Positions 26,122-35,199 of a DNA stretch of 57,746 nucleotides are shown piece after piece (the stretch's first letter is position 1; every line of letters begins with the position of its first letter). The stretch comes from Akkermansiaceae bacterium (lineage in GTDB: Bacteria; Verrucomicrobiota; Verrucomicrobiia; Verrucomicrobiales; Akkermansiaceae). Below the pieces are notes generated by a model. That model was given only the letters and a program-made list of their open reading frames with translations, was not told where the DNA came from and did no database searches. The translations under genes and the position numbers were made by a program. The DNA lies in the NCBI GenBank assembly GCA_030725745.1, contig JANRFH010000053.1, positions 1-57,746 on the forward strand. The letters run 5' to 3'.

Positions 26122-28503
26122 ATGAAAAAAACACTGACGATAATGATGTCCTGCCTGCTGGCGGGTTTAAGTTCCGTTCACGCGGCGGATATTTATGTGA
26201 GCCCCGCTGGCGATGATGCGGCAACAGGCACAGGTGATAAGCCACTCGGCTCGCTCTCTGCAGCGCGTGACGCCGCACGACAGTTCGCGGGGAAGGAGTC
26301 GGTGACGGTACATGTGGCGGACGGTATTTACTACCTCCCGGAGGCTCTGGTGTTCTCCCCAGCGGATTCAGGCACTGAAGCGGCACCTGTCGTCTATCAG
26401 GCGGTGAATGAAGGTGGCGCTATCCTGAGCGGGGGGTCACTGCTTTCTTTGGATTGGAAAGATTACAAAGACGGCATTTTCATGGCACAGACACCGGATG
26501 GCCTGGAGATCGACCAGCTGTTCATCGATGGAAAAAGGCAGCGTATGGCGCGCTACCCAAACTACGACCCTACGAAGAAAGCGGAGCCATATCAGGGCTT
26601 CTCGGCCGATGCTTTTTCCAAAAAACGCGCTGCGAACTGGGCTGATCCAGCTGGCGGCTATATCCATGCGATGCACATCAAGCAATGGGGTGGTTATCAT
26701 TACCTGATCACTGGCAAGGATGCGAAAGGTGAGGTGACCTACGAGGGTGGATGGCAGAACAACCGCAAAATGGGCATGCATAAGGATTACCGTATGGTGG
26801 AAAATATCTTCGAGGAACTCGATGCGGAGGCGGAGTGGTATCACAATGCAAAAACTAATACGCTCTATTACAAGCCCACCGCCGGTCTCGATCTAAATGC
26901 AGCTAAGGTAGAAGTCGTGCGACTGCGCCATCTCGTCGAATTTAAAGGATCGGAAGAAGAACCAGTAAAGCACATTGCTTTTCAAGGCTTTGTCGTGCGG
27001 CACGCATCGCGCACATTTATGGATGTGAAAGAGCCGCTTCTACGCTCGGATTGGGCGATCTATCGTGGCGGCGCATTCCTACTGACTGGCACGGAAGGTG
27101 TCCAGATTCTGGATACGGAATTCGACCAAGTCGGCGGAAATGCAATTTTCGTGAACAACTACAACCGCAATGTCCTCGTGAAAGGCTGCCACATCCATGA
27201 TGCAGGCGCGAGTGGTGTGTGCTTTGTCGGTGACCCGGATGCGGTGCGAGATCCTTTGTTCGAATACAACGAGAAGAATGATCTGGCGAAGATTGATCGC
27301 GAAGTTGGCCCCAAGACGAATAATTATCCTGCGGACTCCGTAGTGGAAGACTGCCTGATTCATGGCATCGGACGAACAGAACGCCAACCTGCGGGCGTAC
27401 AGATCTCCATGGCACAGGGCATCACCGTGCGTGATGTCTCAATCTACGACACGGCGCGTTCCGGAATAAATATTAGCGAAGGCACATGGGGTGGTCACTT
27501 GATCGAGCGCTGCGATGTTTTCGATACGGTTTTAGAAACGCATGATCACGGGTCGTTCAATTCTTGGGGGCGTGATCGCTTCTGGCGCTCTGACCAACAG
27601 ACTTCGCAGGCTGCGATTGATGAAGATCCAAATCTTCCGTTTCTCGATGCAATGAAGACCACGACTATCCGCGACAGCCGCTGGCGTTGTGATCATGGCT
27701 GGGACGTGGATCTCGATGACGGTTCAACGAACTACGACATCTACAATAATTTGATGCTGAGCAATGGACTTAAGCTGCGTGAAGGTTTCCGCCGCCATGC
27801 ATGGAACAACATCACGGTGAACAATGGTCTGCATCCCCATGTTTGGTACAATGGGAGTAAGGATCAAGTTTACTCCAATATCTTCATGTCCCAGCACAAG
27901 CCCGCGCGCATGAGCACACCTTATACGGATGGCACGCGTGTAGATGAAAATTTCTATGCCGCTCCGGAATCTGCTGTGATGGCTGTGTCCAACAAGCTCG
28001 GTTGGGATAAGAACTCGATTTTTGGAGACCCGATGTTTGTTGATCCTGCAAATGGGAATTTCCAAGTGAAGGAGGGCTCACCCGCATTGAAGGTCGGCTT
28101 CAAGAATTTCCCGATGGATCAATTCGGCGTGAAGAAGCCATCGCTCAAGGCGATTGCAAGGACACCTGAGATCCCGCCCTTGAAGATCGTAAAAGAAGGC
28201 GACGCTCGAAACACTGCCAAATCCACCCAGTGGCTAGGTGCAACGCTGTCCGAGCTATCCGGTGAGGAGTTTTCCGCATTTGGTGTCGCTAAGGAAGAGG
28301 GCGGCGTAGCTGTTACGAACATTTCGGTAATCTCAGCAGCTGCCAAAGCAGGGCTTAAAATGGGAGACCTGATCCAAGCCGTGAACGACCGCAAGACTGG
28401 CAATGTTAAGCAGTTCAATAGGGCGGTCACTGGCCTTAAAGGAAAAGTGAAGCTGAAGGTCGTGCGCGACCAACAAGTGAGAACTATCGAAGCGAGTTTG
28501 TAA
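26122..28503 (+). CDS. Secreted GH141-like beta-helix glycosidase with C-terminal PDZ domain
   Basis: This protein has 793 residues from the ATG at 26122, with a signal peptide (MKKTLTIMMSCLLAGLSSVHA). It is collinear and highly similar with the 18564 protein through the beta-helix (EYRMVENIFEELDAE versus DYRMVENIFEELDAE; HDAGASGVCFVGDPDAVRDPLFEY identical). A PDZ domain at about 702-793 (GLKMGDLIQAVNDRK) ends the protein, so it lacks the discoidin-like tail of its paralogue. It probably cleaves a related linkage in the same glycan. The two genes bracket the two sulfatases and the hydrolase. The 82-bp gap upstream is the largest within the 18564-31596 stretch and could hold an internal promoter, but I see no copy of the palindrome in it. 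Confidence 0.8.
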   Translation: MKKTLTIMMSCLLAGLSSVHAADIYVSPAGDDAATGTGDKPLGSLSAARDAARQFAGKESVTVHVADGIYYLPEALVFSPADSGTEAAPVVYQAVNEGGAILSGGSLLSLDWKDYKDGIFMAQTPDGLEIDQLFIDGKRQRMARYPNYDPTKKAEPYQGFSADAFSKKRAANWADPAGGYIHAMHIKQWGGYHYLITGKDAKGEVTYEGGWQNNRKMGMHKDYRMVENIFEELDAEAEWYHNAKTNTLYYKPTAGLDLNAAKVEVVRLRHLVEFKGSEEEPVKHIAFQGFVVRHASRTFMDVKEPLLRSDWAIYRGGAFLLTGTEGVQILDTEFDQVGGNAIFVNNYNRNVLVKGCHIHDAGASGVCFVGDPDAVRDPLFEYNEKNDLAKIDREVGPKTNNYPADSVVEDCLIHGIGRTERQPAGVQISMAQGITVRDVSIYDTARSGINISEGTWGGHLIERCDVFDTVLETHDHGSFNSWGRDRFWRSDQQTSQAAIDEDPNLPFLDAMKTTTIRDSRWRCDHGWDVDLDDGSTNYDIYNNLMLSNGLKLREGFRRHAWNNITVNNGLHPHVWYNGSKDQVYSNIFMSQHKPARMSTPYTDGTRVDENFYAAPESAVMAVSNKLGWDKNSIFGDPMFVDPANGNFQVKEGSPALKVGFKNFPMDQFGVKKPSLKAIARTPEIPPLKIVKEGDARNTAKSTQWLGATLSELSGEEFSAFGVAKEEGGVAVTNISVISAAAKAGLKMGDLIQAVNDRKTGNVKQFNRAVTGLKGKVKLKVVRDQQVRTIEASL

Positions 28504-28510
28504 TTATTAT

Positions 28511-30052
28511 ATGAAAATCACGATCTTAGGGTTGGCGATGGCCACCATTGCACATGCCGATTCATCCTGGGTGATCGACACTCAGGACGAATGGAAGCAG
28601 GCAACTGCCGATCAATCGGATCTTGAATTGAAAGATGGCTTGGCCACACCCACGGCAAAGAAAGCGACCTTTCGAAGCACGCTCAAAACCTTCGACGAAA
28701 AACGATCCGCTGAGTCGATTACGATCGATCAATCAACAAAATGGCATAACTGGAATCCGGTCGGGCAAATTGGCCCCGGAAATGTGGGCGATGCCCCGGT
28801 ATTTCTAAGAATGGGGGATGATGACTACTGGCTCTTTGGACGTTACAAGCCGAGCAAGGATTCAGCGCCAGTGGCTGCTGCGGAGCTGGAAGGCTTCGAT
28901 GTTCCACTGATGAGCACCAAGAATCCGCGTCTCTTTGTCGCACCCGGAGGACTGAAAGGGAAACCTGGTGGCTATTATGGCTGGCAAAGCCGGGACATGG
29001 TCAACTGGGTCTTTCACGGAGCGGCTACTCCACCGCATGCCGGGCTCGTGACCACCGCTGAACAGGTGGACGGAAAAACCTATCTTTATTATGATTTTCC
29101 CAACGATCAGGATCCGCACTTGGTGATCGATAGCGATCTTACGGATGGCGAACCGGGCGAAGATATGGGGATGGCATTTAATGATCCATCAGACGGCTCT
29201 GATTGTGCGGTAATCCGCGATTTGGAGGGAAATTTCCACATGATCCTCGAGGACTGGAGCCCGATTGATGCGTCCACTCACGCATGGGATTCTCCACTAG
29301 CGATGCACGCGGTCAGCAAGGATGGAAAAGGGGATTTTAAAATCCTTCCTCCAGCAGTCGATGAGCGCACGACTCCGACCGGAAAGTTCGGTGAGTATTT
29401 CCACCCGCACTGGCACTCAAGCAGCCGCAAGAGCGAATTTCCCACCAAAATTGTTCCGGAAGACATTCCGCAGCATAGAATGAAAAAAGGGGATAAGCGT
29501 GCGTATGCCAAATATGAAATTCATGAACCGGAACAGAATGCATACGGCGACTGGGCTTCGATTTCCATCGGTGGTCAATACTACCTCTTCGCCGATTTCG
29601 ATCCGGCGACCGCTCATGGTGACAAAAAAGCAATGAGTGTCGCGTGGTTCACTTCTTCCAGTATCAATGAGCAGTTCACATTTTGCGGAAACATTGGTGC
29701 GGGCCATCCCGATCCCGACATCATGTTCGCGGAAGGAAAGTTCTATCTAGTCACCCAGACGAAGCAGGACTTTGTGAGCCCGGGGCCATGGGTGGAGGGT
29801 GTTGAAGTTCGTGTCGGCGTGGATACGGACAAAGATGGAGCTGTCGACAAATGGACAGAATGGCAGGAGGTCAATGAGGCTTACGAAGCTGTTCCGGGTT
29901 TTTCCAAGCAGGTATCGAAGACCCCAGCTAAAATCGATCTAACCGATTTGCCTGAAGGTTATGGCTTCCAGTTTGAAGTGCGCCTCACGGATGTGACAGA
30001 CAACGATTCCAAACCGCAGCTCGACAAGATTTTGCTCAACTTTTCGGAATAA
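28511..30052 (+). CDS. Secreted five-bladed beta-propeller glycosidase-like protein (GH43/GH117-type)
   Basis: This 513-residue protein has a short signal peptide (MKITILGLAMATIAHA). Repeated blade-like blocks support a beta-propeller of the GH43/GH117 superfamily, which removes terminal sugars from algal or plant glycans: DAPVFLRMGDDDYWLFGRY, NPRLFVAPGG, DGKTYLYYDFPNDQDPHLV, GQYYLFADFDPATAH and HPDPDIMFAEGKFYLVTQT. The C-terminal part (about 430-510) reads VEVRVGVDTDKDGAVDKWTEWQ and may be an added beta-domain with a calcium-binding-like DTDKDG loop. The exact family and specificity remain uncertain. It sits 7 bp after the GH141 gene and 5 bp before the next sulfatase, firmly inside the operon. 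Confidence 0.65.
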   Translation: MKITILGLAMATIAHADSSWVIDTQDEWKQATADQSDLELKDGLATPTAKKATFRSTLKTFDEKRSAESITIDQSTKWHNWNPVGQIGPGNVGDAPVFLRMGDDDYWLFGRYKPSKDSAPVAAAELEGFDVPLMSTKNPRLFVAPGGLKGKPGGYYGWQSRDMVNWVFHGAATPPHAGLVTTAEQVDGKTYLYYDFPNDQDPHLVIDSDLTDGEPGEDMGMAFNDPSDGSDCAVIRDLEGNFHMILEDWSPIDASTHAWDSPLAMHAVSKDGKGDFKILPPAVDERTTPTGKFGEYFHPHWHSSSRKSEFPTKIVPEDIPQHRMKKGDKRAYAKYEIHEPEQNAYGDWASISIGGQYYLFADFDPATAHGDKKAMSVAWFTSSSINEQFTFCGNIGAGHPDPDIMFAEGKFYLVTQTKQDFVSPGPWVEGVEVRVGVDTDKDGAVDKWTEWQEVNEAYEAVPGFSKQVSKTPAKIDLTDLPEGYGFQFEVRLTDVTDNDSKPQLDKILLNFSE

Positions 30053-30057
30053 CAATC

Positions 30058-31596
30058 ATGTCCAACTTAACGATAAAAAAATTAGCTTCTACACTTCTAT
30101 TAGGCTGCCTGGGCATCCTTTCCAGCTTTGCCGAAGACGAGCTTAGACATCCCAATATTGTCCTCATTTATGCCGACGACATGGGTTACGGCGATGTTCA
30201 GATTCTGAATCCTGAAAGAAGCAAGATCCCGACCCCTCACATGGATGCGCTCGCACGCGATGGTATGATTTTCACTGATGCACACACCAGTTCCTCGGTC
30301 TGCACGCCGAGCCGCTACGGCCTTTTGACGGGGCGTTACAACTGGAGGACGAAATTGCAGTACTTGGTCACGTGGGGTTACAGCCCGCCTCTCATTGCCG
30401 ACGATACGTTGACGCTGGGGAAACTCCTGCAGCAGCAGGGATACAACACGGCGATGATCGGGAAATGGCACCTCGGGATGAACATGCCGACGACCGATGG
30501 AAAGCCGCTACGCGATTCCCGGTCAATGAAGACGACGAATATCGATTGGGATGCAGAGATCAAAGACGGGCCGACTGATCGTGGCTTCGACTATTTGTTC
30601 GGCATCTCCGCCTCTCTCGATATGGCGCCCTACACTTACATCGAGAACGACCACTTCGTCGCACCTGTCGACAACTCAAAGCCTTCTGCTCCGGCGGAAG
30701 GCTTCAAGAAGATTGAAGTCTTGGGAGAGTTTGCTTCCCGTTCGGCAAAATTCATCAAGGAGCAAAAAGGAGAGAAGCCGTTCTTTCTCTATGTCCCATT
30801 GACCTCGCCACATACCCCGATCTTGCCAACTCCTGAGTGGACAGGGAAAAGTGGCATCAACAAATATGCGGATTTCCAAATGCAAACCGATGATGCGATC
30901 GGACAGATCATCCGTGCGGTCGATGAGGCGGGGCTGGCGGAGAACACCTTGATCATCGTGAGTAGCGACAATGGCTGTTCAAAAGCGGCGAACTTCAAAC
31001 AACTTGAGGATGCCGGGCATTATGCAAGTGCCCAGTTCCGGGGTTCAAAGGCAGATCTATGGGAGGGCGGGCATCGTGTTCCATTCATCGTTCGCTGGCC
31101 TGCAATGGTGAAAGCAGGAAGCATCTCGGATCAGACCATCTGCCTGACCGACGTATTGGCGACCTTCGCCGATATCACAAAATTTGATCTTCAGGCAGAT
31201 CAAGGTGTCGATAGTGTGAGCTTCCTGCCTGCCCTGAAGGGAAATGAAATCGTTTCGACCCGCAAAGGGATTGTGAATCATTCGATCTCGGGACACTTCG
31301 CCTATCGTCAAGGAAAGTGGAAGCTGCTCTTGGCGGAAGGTTCCGGGGGCTGGACGGCTCCTACGGAGAAAAATATGGCACAAATCGAGGATGCACCCAG
31401 AGGGCAGCTTTACGACTTGGAAGCAGATCCCGGCGAGCAGAACAATCTCTACCAAACGAATCCAGAGGTTGTTGAACAACTTATGGCTCAGCTCAAGGAA
31501 GATATCGCCAATGGGCGTAGCACGGCAGGGTCGAAACAGGAGAACGACATTCCTGTCGATCAGATCGAGTTGTGGAAAGGGAATGTGACGAGGTAA
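30058..31596 (+). CDS. Secreted S1 sulfatase (arylsulfatase A-like)
   Basis: This 512-residue protein has a signal peptide (LASTLLLGCLGILSSFA). HPNIVLIYADDMGYGD provides the metal-binding aspartates, C82-T-P-S-R is the canonical formylglycine motif, and VSSDNGCSKAANFKQL with KADLWEGGHRVPFIVRWP complete the arylsulfatase-like pattern. It belongs to a different branch from the two CMPSR sulfatases upstream, which implies a different sulfate position or sugar. It is fifth in line behind the propeller gene with only 5 bp between. The downstream acetylesterase could be read from the same transcript. Confidence 0.9.
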   Translation: MSNLTIKKLASTLLLGCLGILSSFAEDELRHPNIVLIYADDMGYGDVQILNPERSKIPTPHMDALARDGMIFTDAHTSSSVCTPSRYGLLTGRYNWRTKLQYLVTWGYSPPLIADDTLTLGKLLQQQGYNTAMIGKWHLGMNMPTTDGKPLRDSRSMKTTNIDWDAEIKDGPTDRGFDYLFGISASLDMAPYTYIENDHFVAPVDNSKPSAPAEGFKKIEVLGEFASRSAKFIKEQKGEKPFFLYVPLTSPHTPILPTPEWTGKSGINKYADFQMQTDDAIGQIIRAVDEAGLAENTLIIVSSDNGCSKAANFKQLEDAGHYASAQFRGSKADLWEGGHRVPFIVRWPAMVKAGSISDQTICLTDVLATFADITKFDLQADQGVDSVSFLPALKGNEIVSTRKGIVNHSISGHFAYRQGKWKLLLAEGSGGWTAPTEKNMAQIEDAPRGQLYDLEADPGEQNNLYQTNPEVVEQLMAQLKEDIANGRSTAGSKQENDIPVDQIELWKGNVTR

Positions 31597-31647
31597 AAGA
31601 TGATGGCGGTCAGCACTCCACATATTAATAATCACCCTAAAATTCCA

Positions 31648-33216
31648 ATGATGACTTCAAAACCTAAATTCCTACTGCTATCGGCCTTCACTCTGCTGAC
31701 GGCTTCTTCAGCGATAGCGGATGTGACATTGCCTGCGATCATCAATAGCCAGATGGTGCTGCAACACGGAACCAAAGCGCCGATCTGGGGGTGGGCTGAT
31801 GCTGGGGAAAAAGTCAGTGTTTCCTTCGCCGGTCAGACGAAGGACACCACGGCGGCGGCCGATGGCAAGTGGATGGTGACTTTGGAACCACTCAAGGTCT
31901 CGGCCGAGCCACAGGTCATGAAGATCAAGGGCAACAATACGCTCACTCTTGATGACATACTTGTGGGTGAGGTTTGGCTTGCATCGGGTCAGTCGAACAT
32001 GGAGTTCAGTATCGGCGCTATTGTGAAGGAGGAGCAGGAGATCGTTTCTGCTGAAAAGAACAACAAGCTGCTGCGCATGTTTTGCGTGTCGCCTAAGGTT
32101 CAGAGCGCTCTCCCGCTAGAGGATACCGCCGGTTATTGGAGTGACTGTTCTTATTTTATCAAGCGGATGGAAGAGGGGAAAATTAAAGGCTATGACAGCC
32201 ACTCTGCTGTTGGATTCTTTTTTGGACTGAAGCTACAGCAAGAGCTCAATGTCCCAGTTGCTGTGATCGATACATCGTGGGGTGGGACTCAAATCGAACG
32301 CTGGATTGCCGATGAAGGTTATGAAATGGAAGGGATTCCTTTTCGTAAGGTAAGCTCGAAAGAGGAAGCTTCGGCAATCGAAGCGAGGGATCAATTGATG
32401 CAGAAAATTGCTACGTGGAGAGCCGCTGCAGAGGTCGCCATTGAGAACGATGAAATGGTTACTCCGAATTTGGAGGTTCCGAAAGCCAATGCTTCCAACG
32501 CCATTCACAATGGCATGGTGGCGCCACTCGTTCCCTACGCTGTAAAAGGAACGGTCTGGTATCAAGGGGAGGGGAATAAAGGTAGTGAGGATTATTTTGA
32601 GAAATTAAAGGCGTTGATTGGCGGGTGGTCAAAGGAGTTTGGAGTGCCTAATATGCCATTTTATTTGGTTCAGGTAGCTCCCTATAATTATGCGCACGCT
32701 AAGGCGCCAGACTTGAGCCCGCAGATCATCTATGACTCGGTGGTATCCGCTCAGTATAAGGCGGCGAAGGAGATCGAAGGCTGTGATGTCATTAACATTC
32801 CGGATACGGTTTTTGGTGATGTGAAGAATGTCCATCCCACTCATAAGAAGACGGCCGGAGATCGCCTGGCGGCCATGGCGTTAAAACATGATTATGGAAA
32901 GGATGTCGTTTTCACCGGGCCGCGTTTCAAGAAGGCCGTGTTGGAGGGTAATCAGGTGAAAGTCTCTTTTGAGCACATCGATGAAGGGCTTGAGACATCG
33001 GACGGTGAGGCACCTAACTGGTTTGAGATTGCAGGAGCAGATCAGGTGTTTGTCATCGCCCAGGCCAAAATCGAGGGGGAGCAGGTGCTGGTCTCGAGTC
33101 CCGATGTCAAAGCGCCTCAATACATTCGCATGGCTTGGAACAACATCGCGGAGCAGAACCTGCGCGATAAGAATGGTTGGCCGGCATTTTCTTTCAATGA
33201 GGAGGTCAGTCGCTAA
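31648..33216 (+). CDS. Secreted sialate-O-acetylesterase-like (SASA) carbohydrate esterase
   Basis: This protein has 522 residues from the ATG at 31648, with a signal peptide (FLLLSAFTLLTASSAIA). The family hallmarks are present: an N-terminal beta-domain beginning LPAIINSQMVLQHGTKAPIWGWADAG, the SGNH-type nucleophile S116 in LASGQSNMEFS, VAVIDTSWGGTQIERW, GTVWYQGEGN, and the terminal catalytic His in the VHPTHK block. Such enzymes remove O-acetyl groups from sialic acids or, in bacterial polysaccharide loci, from other acetylated sugars. Fucoidans are often acetylated, so deacetylation of the operon's substrate is a reasonable inference. An in-frame ATG at 31600 exists but would precede the signal peptide by 16 residues. 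Confidence 0.87.
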   Translation: MMTSKPKFLLLSAFTLLTASSAIADVTLPAIINSQMVLQHGTKAPIWGWADAGEKVSVSFAGQTKDTTAAADGKWMVTLEPLKVSAEPQVMKIKGNNTLTLDDILVGEVWLASGQSNMEFSIGAIVKEEQEIVSAEKNNKLLRMFCVSPKVQSALPLEDTAGYWSDCSYFIKRMEEGKIKGYDSHSAVGFFFGLKLQQELNVPVAVIDTSWGGTQIERWIADEGYEMEGIPFRKVSSKEEASAIEARDQLMQKIATWRAAAEVAIENDEMVTPNLEVPKANASNAIHNGMVAPLVPYAVKGTVWYQGEGNKGSEDYFEKLKALIGGWSKEFGVPNMPFYLVQVAPYNYAHAKAPDLSPQIIYDSVVSAQYKAAKEIEGCDVINIPDTVFGDVKNVHPTHKKTAGDRLAAMALKHDYGKDVVFTGPRFKKAVLEGNQVKVSFEHIDEGLETSDGEAPNWFEIAGADQVFVIAQAKIEGEQVLVSSPDVKAPQYIRMAWNNIAEQNLRDKNGWPAFSFNEEVSR

Positions 33217-33373
33217 CGGAAAGAGACCACAAGAAACATGATTTGGGAGCGCCACAGGAAAAGCCGCCGATTTTCAGCTCAATAACATGCAGGTGGATCT
33301 CGTTGAAACAAAGAACCTCGCGAACGAGTATCCGAGCCCCACGAAAGCGTAACAAAAAGAAGTGATTTTACCG

Positions 33374-35137
33374 ATGATGAAGAACTCAATGATATTCCGT
33401 CTAGCAGCCGCCTGCATTCTCACCACTGCCGCTTTGGGGGCTGCGGAAAAACCCAACGTCATCCTCGTGATGACCGATGATCAGGGCTACGGAGACCTCG
33501 GTTGCCACGGGAATCCGTTTCTCAAAACACCGGAACTGGACAGGCTTCACGACGAGTCGGTTCGGTTCACCGATTTCCATGTGAGTCCATTCTGCACGCC
33601 TACACGGGCTGCGCTGATGACGGGGAATAACCCGGGTTATACGGGCGCCTACCGCACCAGCGCCGGGCGCACGATGATGCATCCAGATGAGAAGACGATG
33701 GCAAGCTTGTTCGCGGACGCTGGCTATGCGACAGGGATGGCCGGGAAGTGGCACCTGGGCGACAATGCTCCGCACCGTCCTCAGGATCGTGGTTTTCAGG
33801 ATGTCGTTTGGCATCGCTGCGGAGGCATCGGCCAAGCATCTGATTACTGGGGGAATGATTATTTCGATGATACATTTGAGAGAGTCACACCCGGCAGCCG
33901 TATCGGGAAATTCGAAAAGTTCAGTGGCTATTGCACCGATGTCTTTTTCCGTGAGGGCATGCGCTTTGTAGAGGAAAACAAAGAGAAGCCGTTCTTCCTC
34001 TATCTGGCGCTCAATGCACCGCACGGGCCGTATTTCGTGGCTCCGGAATGGGCGGAGCCATACAAAGGGAACAAGGATATCACGAATCCTAACTTCTACG
34101 GGATGATCGCGAACATCGATCACAACATGGGTCTTCTTCGCAAGAAACTGGAAGAACTTGAGCTGGCCGAAAACACCATCCTAATCTTTATGACAGACAA
34201 TGGAACAGCTAGCGGTGCTAAATTCAAAGGCTTAGATTCGGAAGCTGTGGTTGGCTACAACGCCGGGATGCGCGGTAAGAAGTCGTCTGTCTATGATGGC
34301 GGCCACCGTGTGCCGTTCTTCATCCGCTGGCCAAAAGGTGGACTATCGGGAGGTAAGGATATCGAGACCATTGGTGCGCATATTGATGTTCTTCCGACAT
34401 TGGCCGAACTGTGCGGAATCACTGTCGGAGACGGCTATGATCTGGATGGCATTTCGCTGAAGCCGCTACTGGACGGATCAGAGGAACCATGGTCGCGCGA
34501 TCATCATGTGGTGCAATATCATGGCGGTGCCGGTGGCCAAGCGATGCCGCCGGGGCCATTGGCCTACTCGGTGGTGATGACAGAACGTTGGCGCCTAGTG
34601 AATTCAGATGGACAGTTCCTTTTTGACATCGAGGCCGATCCGGCACAGCGAAAGGACGTCTCCGCTGAGTATCCGGAAGTGGTGACGCAATTGCGTGCAT
34701 TCTATGACCCATTTTGGGAAAGGGTCTCTCCACGTCTGACTCCGGTTCGGACGAATCTCGGAGATGAAGGGGAGCCGAAAGCAGTGCTGTGCTCGCAGGA
34801 TTGGTACATGGAAAAAGGAAATCCACCGTGGAATTTTGGTTCGATCAAAAAGCTGCCGAGAGTCACTGGGCCTTGGATGGTGGACGTGAAGAAGGCCGGA
34901 CGTTATCGCTTCACGCTGCGCCAATGGCCGGCTGAGGCTGAAAAGCCAGTGATTGCCGTGAAGGCGAAGATCGAGATCGCGGGGAAAGTGGAAGAAGCGC
35001 CGGTCGAGGCGGGCACGAAGGGTGTCGTCTTCGAGCTGGATCTGCCTGCCGGTGAGACGGAGCTGGTCACTTACCTGTATGACGAAAAAGGAAAAGCAGG
35101 TGGTGCTTATTTCACCGATGTGGAAGCCTTGGATTGA
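33374..35137 (+). CDS. Secreted S1 sulfatase with C-terminal beta-domain
   Basis: This protein has 587 residues from the ATG at 33374, with a signal peptide (IFRLAAACILTTAALGAA). KPNVILVMTDDQGYGDLG and the formylglycine site C74-T-P-T-R (SPFCTPTRAALMTGN) define an S1 sulfatase, with MTDNGTASGAKF and YDGGHRVPFFIRWP as later active-site blocks. After about residue 470 comes a separate beta-rich domain (GPWMVDVKKAGRYRFTLRQWP), similar in style to accessory domains of planctomycete and verrucomicrobial sulfatases. The 157-bp gap before it is longer than others in the cluster and may carry a promoter. An upstream GTG at 33362 is possible. Confidence 0.9.
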   Translation: MMKNSMIFRLAAACILTTAALGAAEKPNVILVMTDDQGYGDLGCHGNPFLKTPELDRLHDESVRFTDFHVSPFCTPTRAALMTGNNPGYTGAYRTSAGRTMMHPDEKTMASLFADAGYATGMAGKWHLGDNAPHRPQDRGFQDVVWHRCGGIGQASDYWGNDYFDDTFERVTPGSRIGKFEKFSGYCTDVFFREGMRFVEENKEKPFFLYLALNAPHGPYFVAPEWAEPYKGNKDITNPNFYGMIANIDHNMGLLRKKLEELELAENTILIFMTDNGTASGAKFKGLDSEAVVGYNAGMRGKKSSVYDGGHRVPFFIRWPKGGLSGGKDIETIGAHIDVLPTLAELCGITVGDGYDLDGISLKPLLDGSEEPWSRDHHVVQYHGGAGGQAMPPGPLAYSVVMTERWRLVNSDGQFLFDIEADPAQRKDVSAEYPEVVTQLRAFYDPFWERVSPRLTPVRTNLGDEGEPKAVLCSQDWYMEKGNPPWNFGSIKKLPRVTGPWMVDVKKAGRYRFTLRQWPAEAEKPVIAVKAKIEIAGKVEEAPVEAGTKGVVFELDLPAGETELVTYLYDEKGKAGGAYFTDVEALD

Positions 35138-35199
35138 AAGAACAATTCTACCTGAAACCGTAAGGTGTCCAATCAACCAAATCCTTAGACGAATTCCCG

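Noticed and set aside
33335-33352. Possible fourth copy of the 20-bp palindrome before the 33374 sulfatase (CCCACGAAAGCGTAACA)
   Set aside because: Only about half of each arm matches the consensus and symmetry is poor; it is not better than chance in a 157-bp gap.
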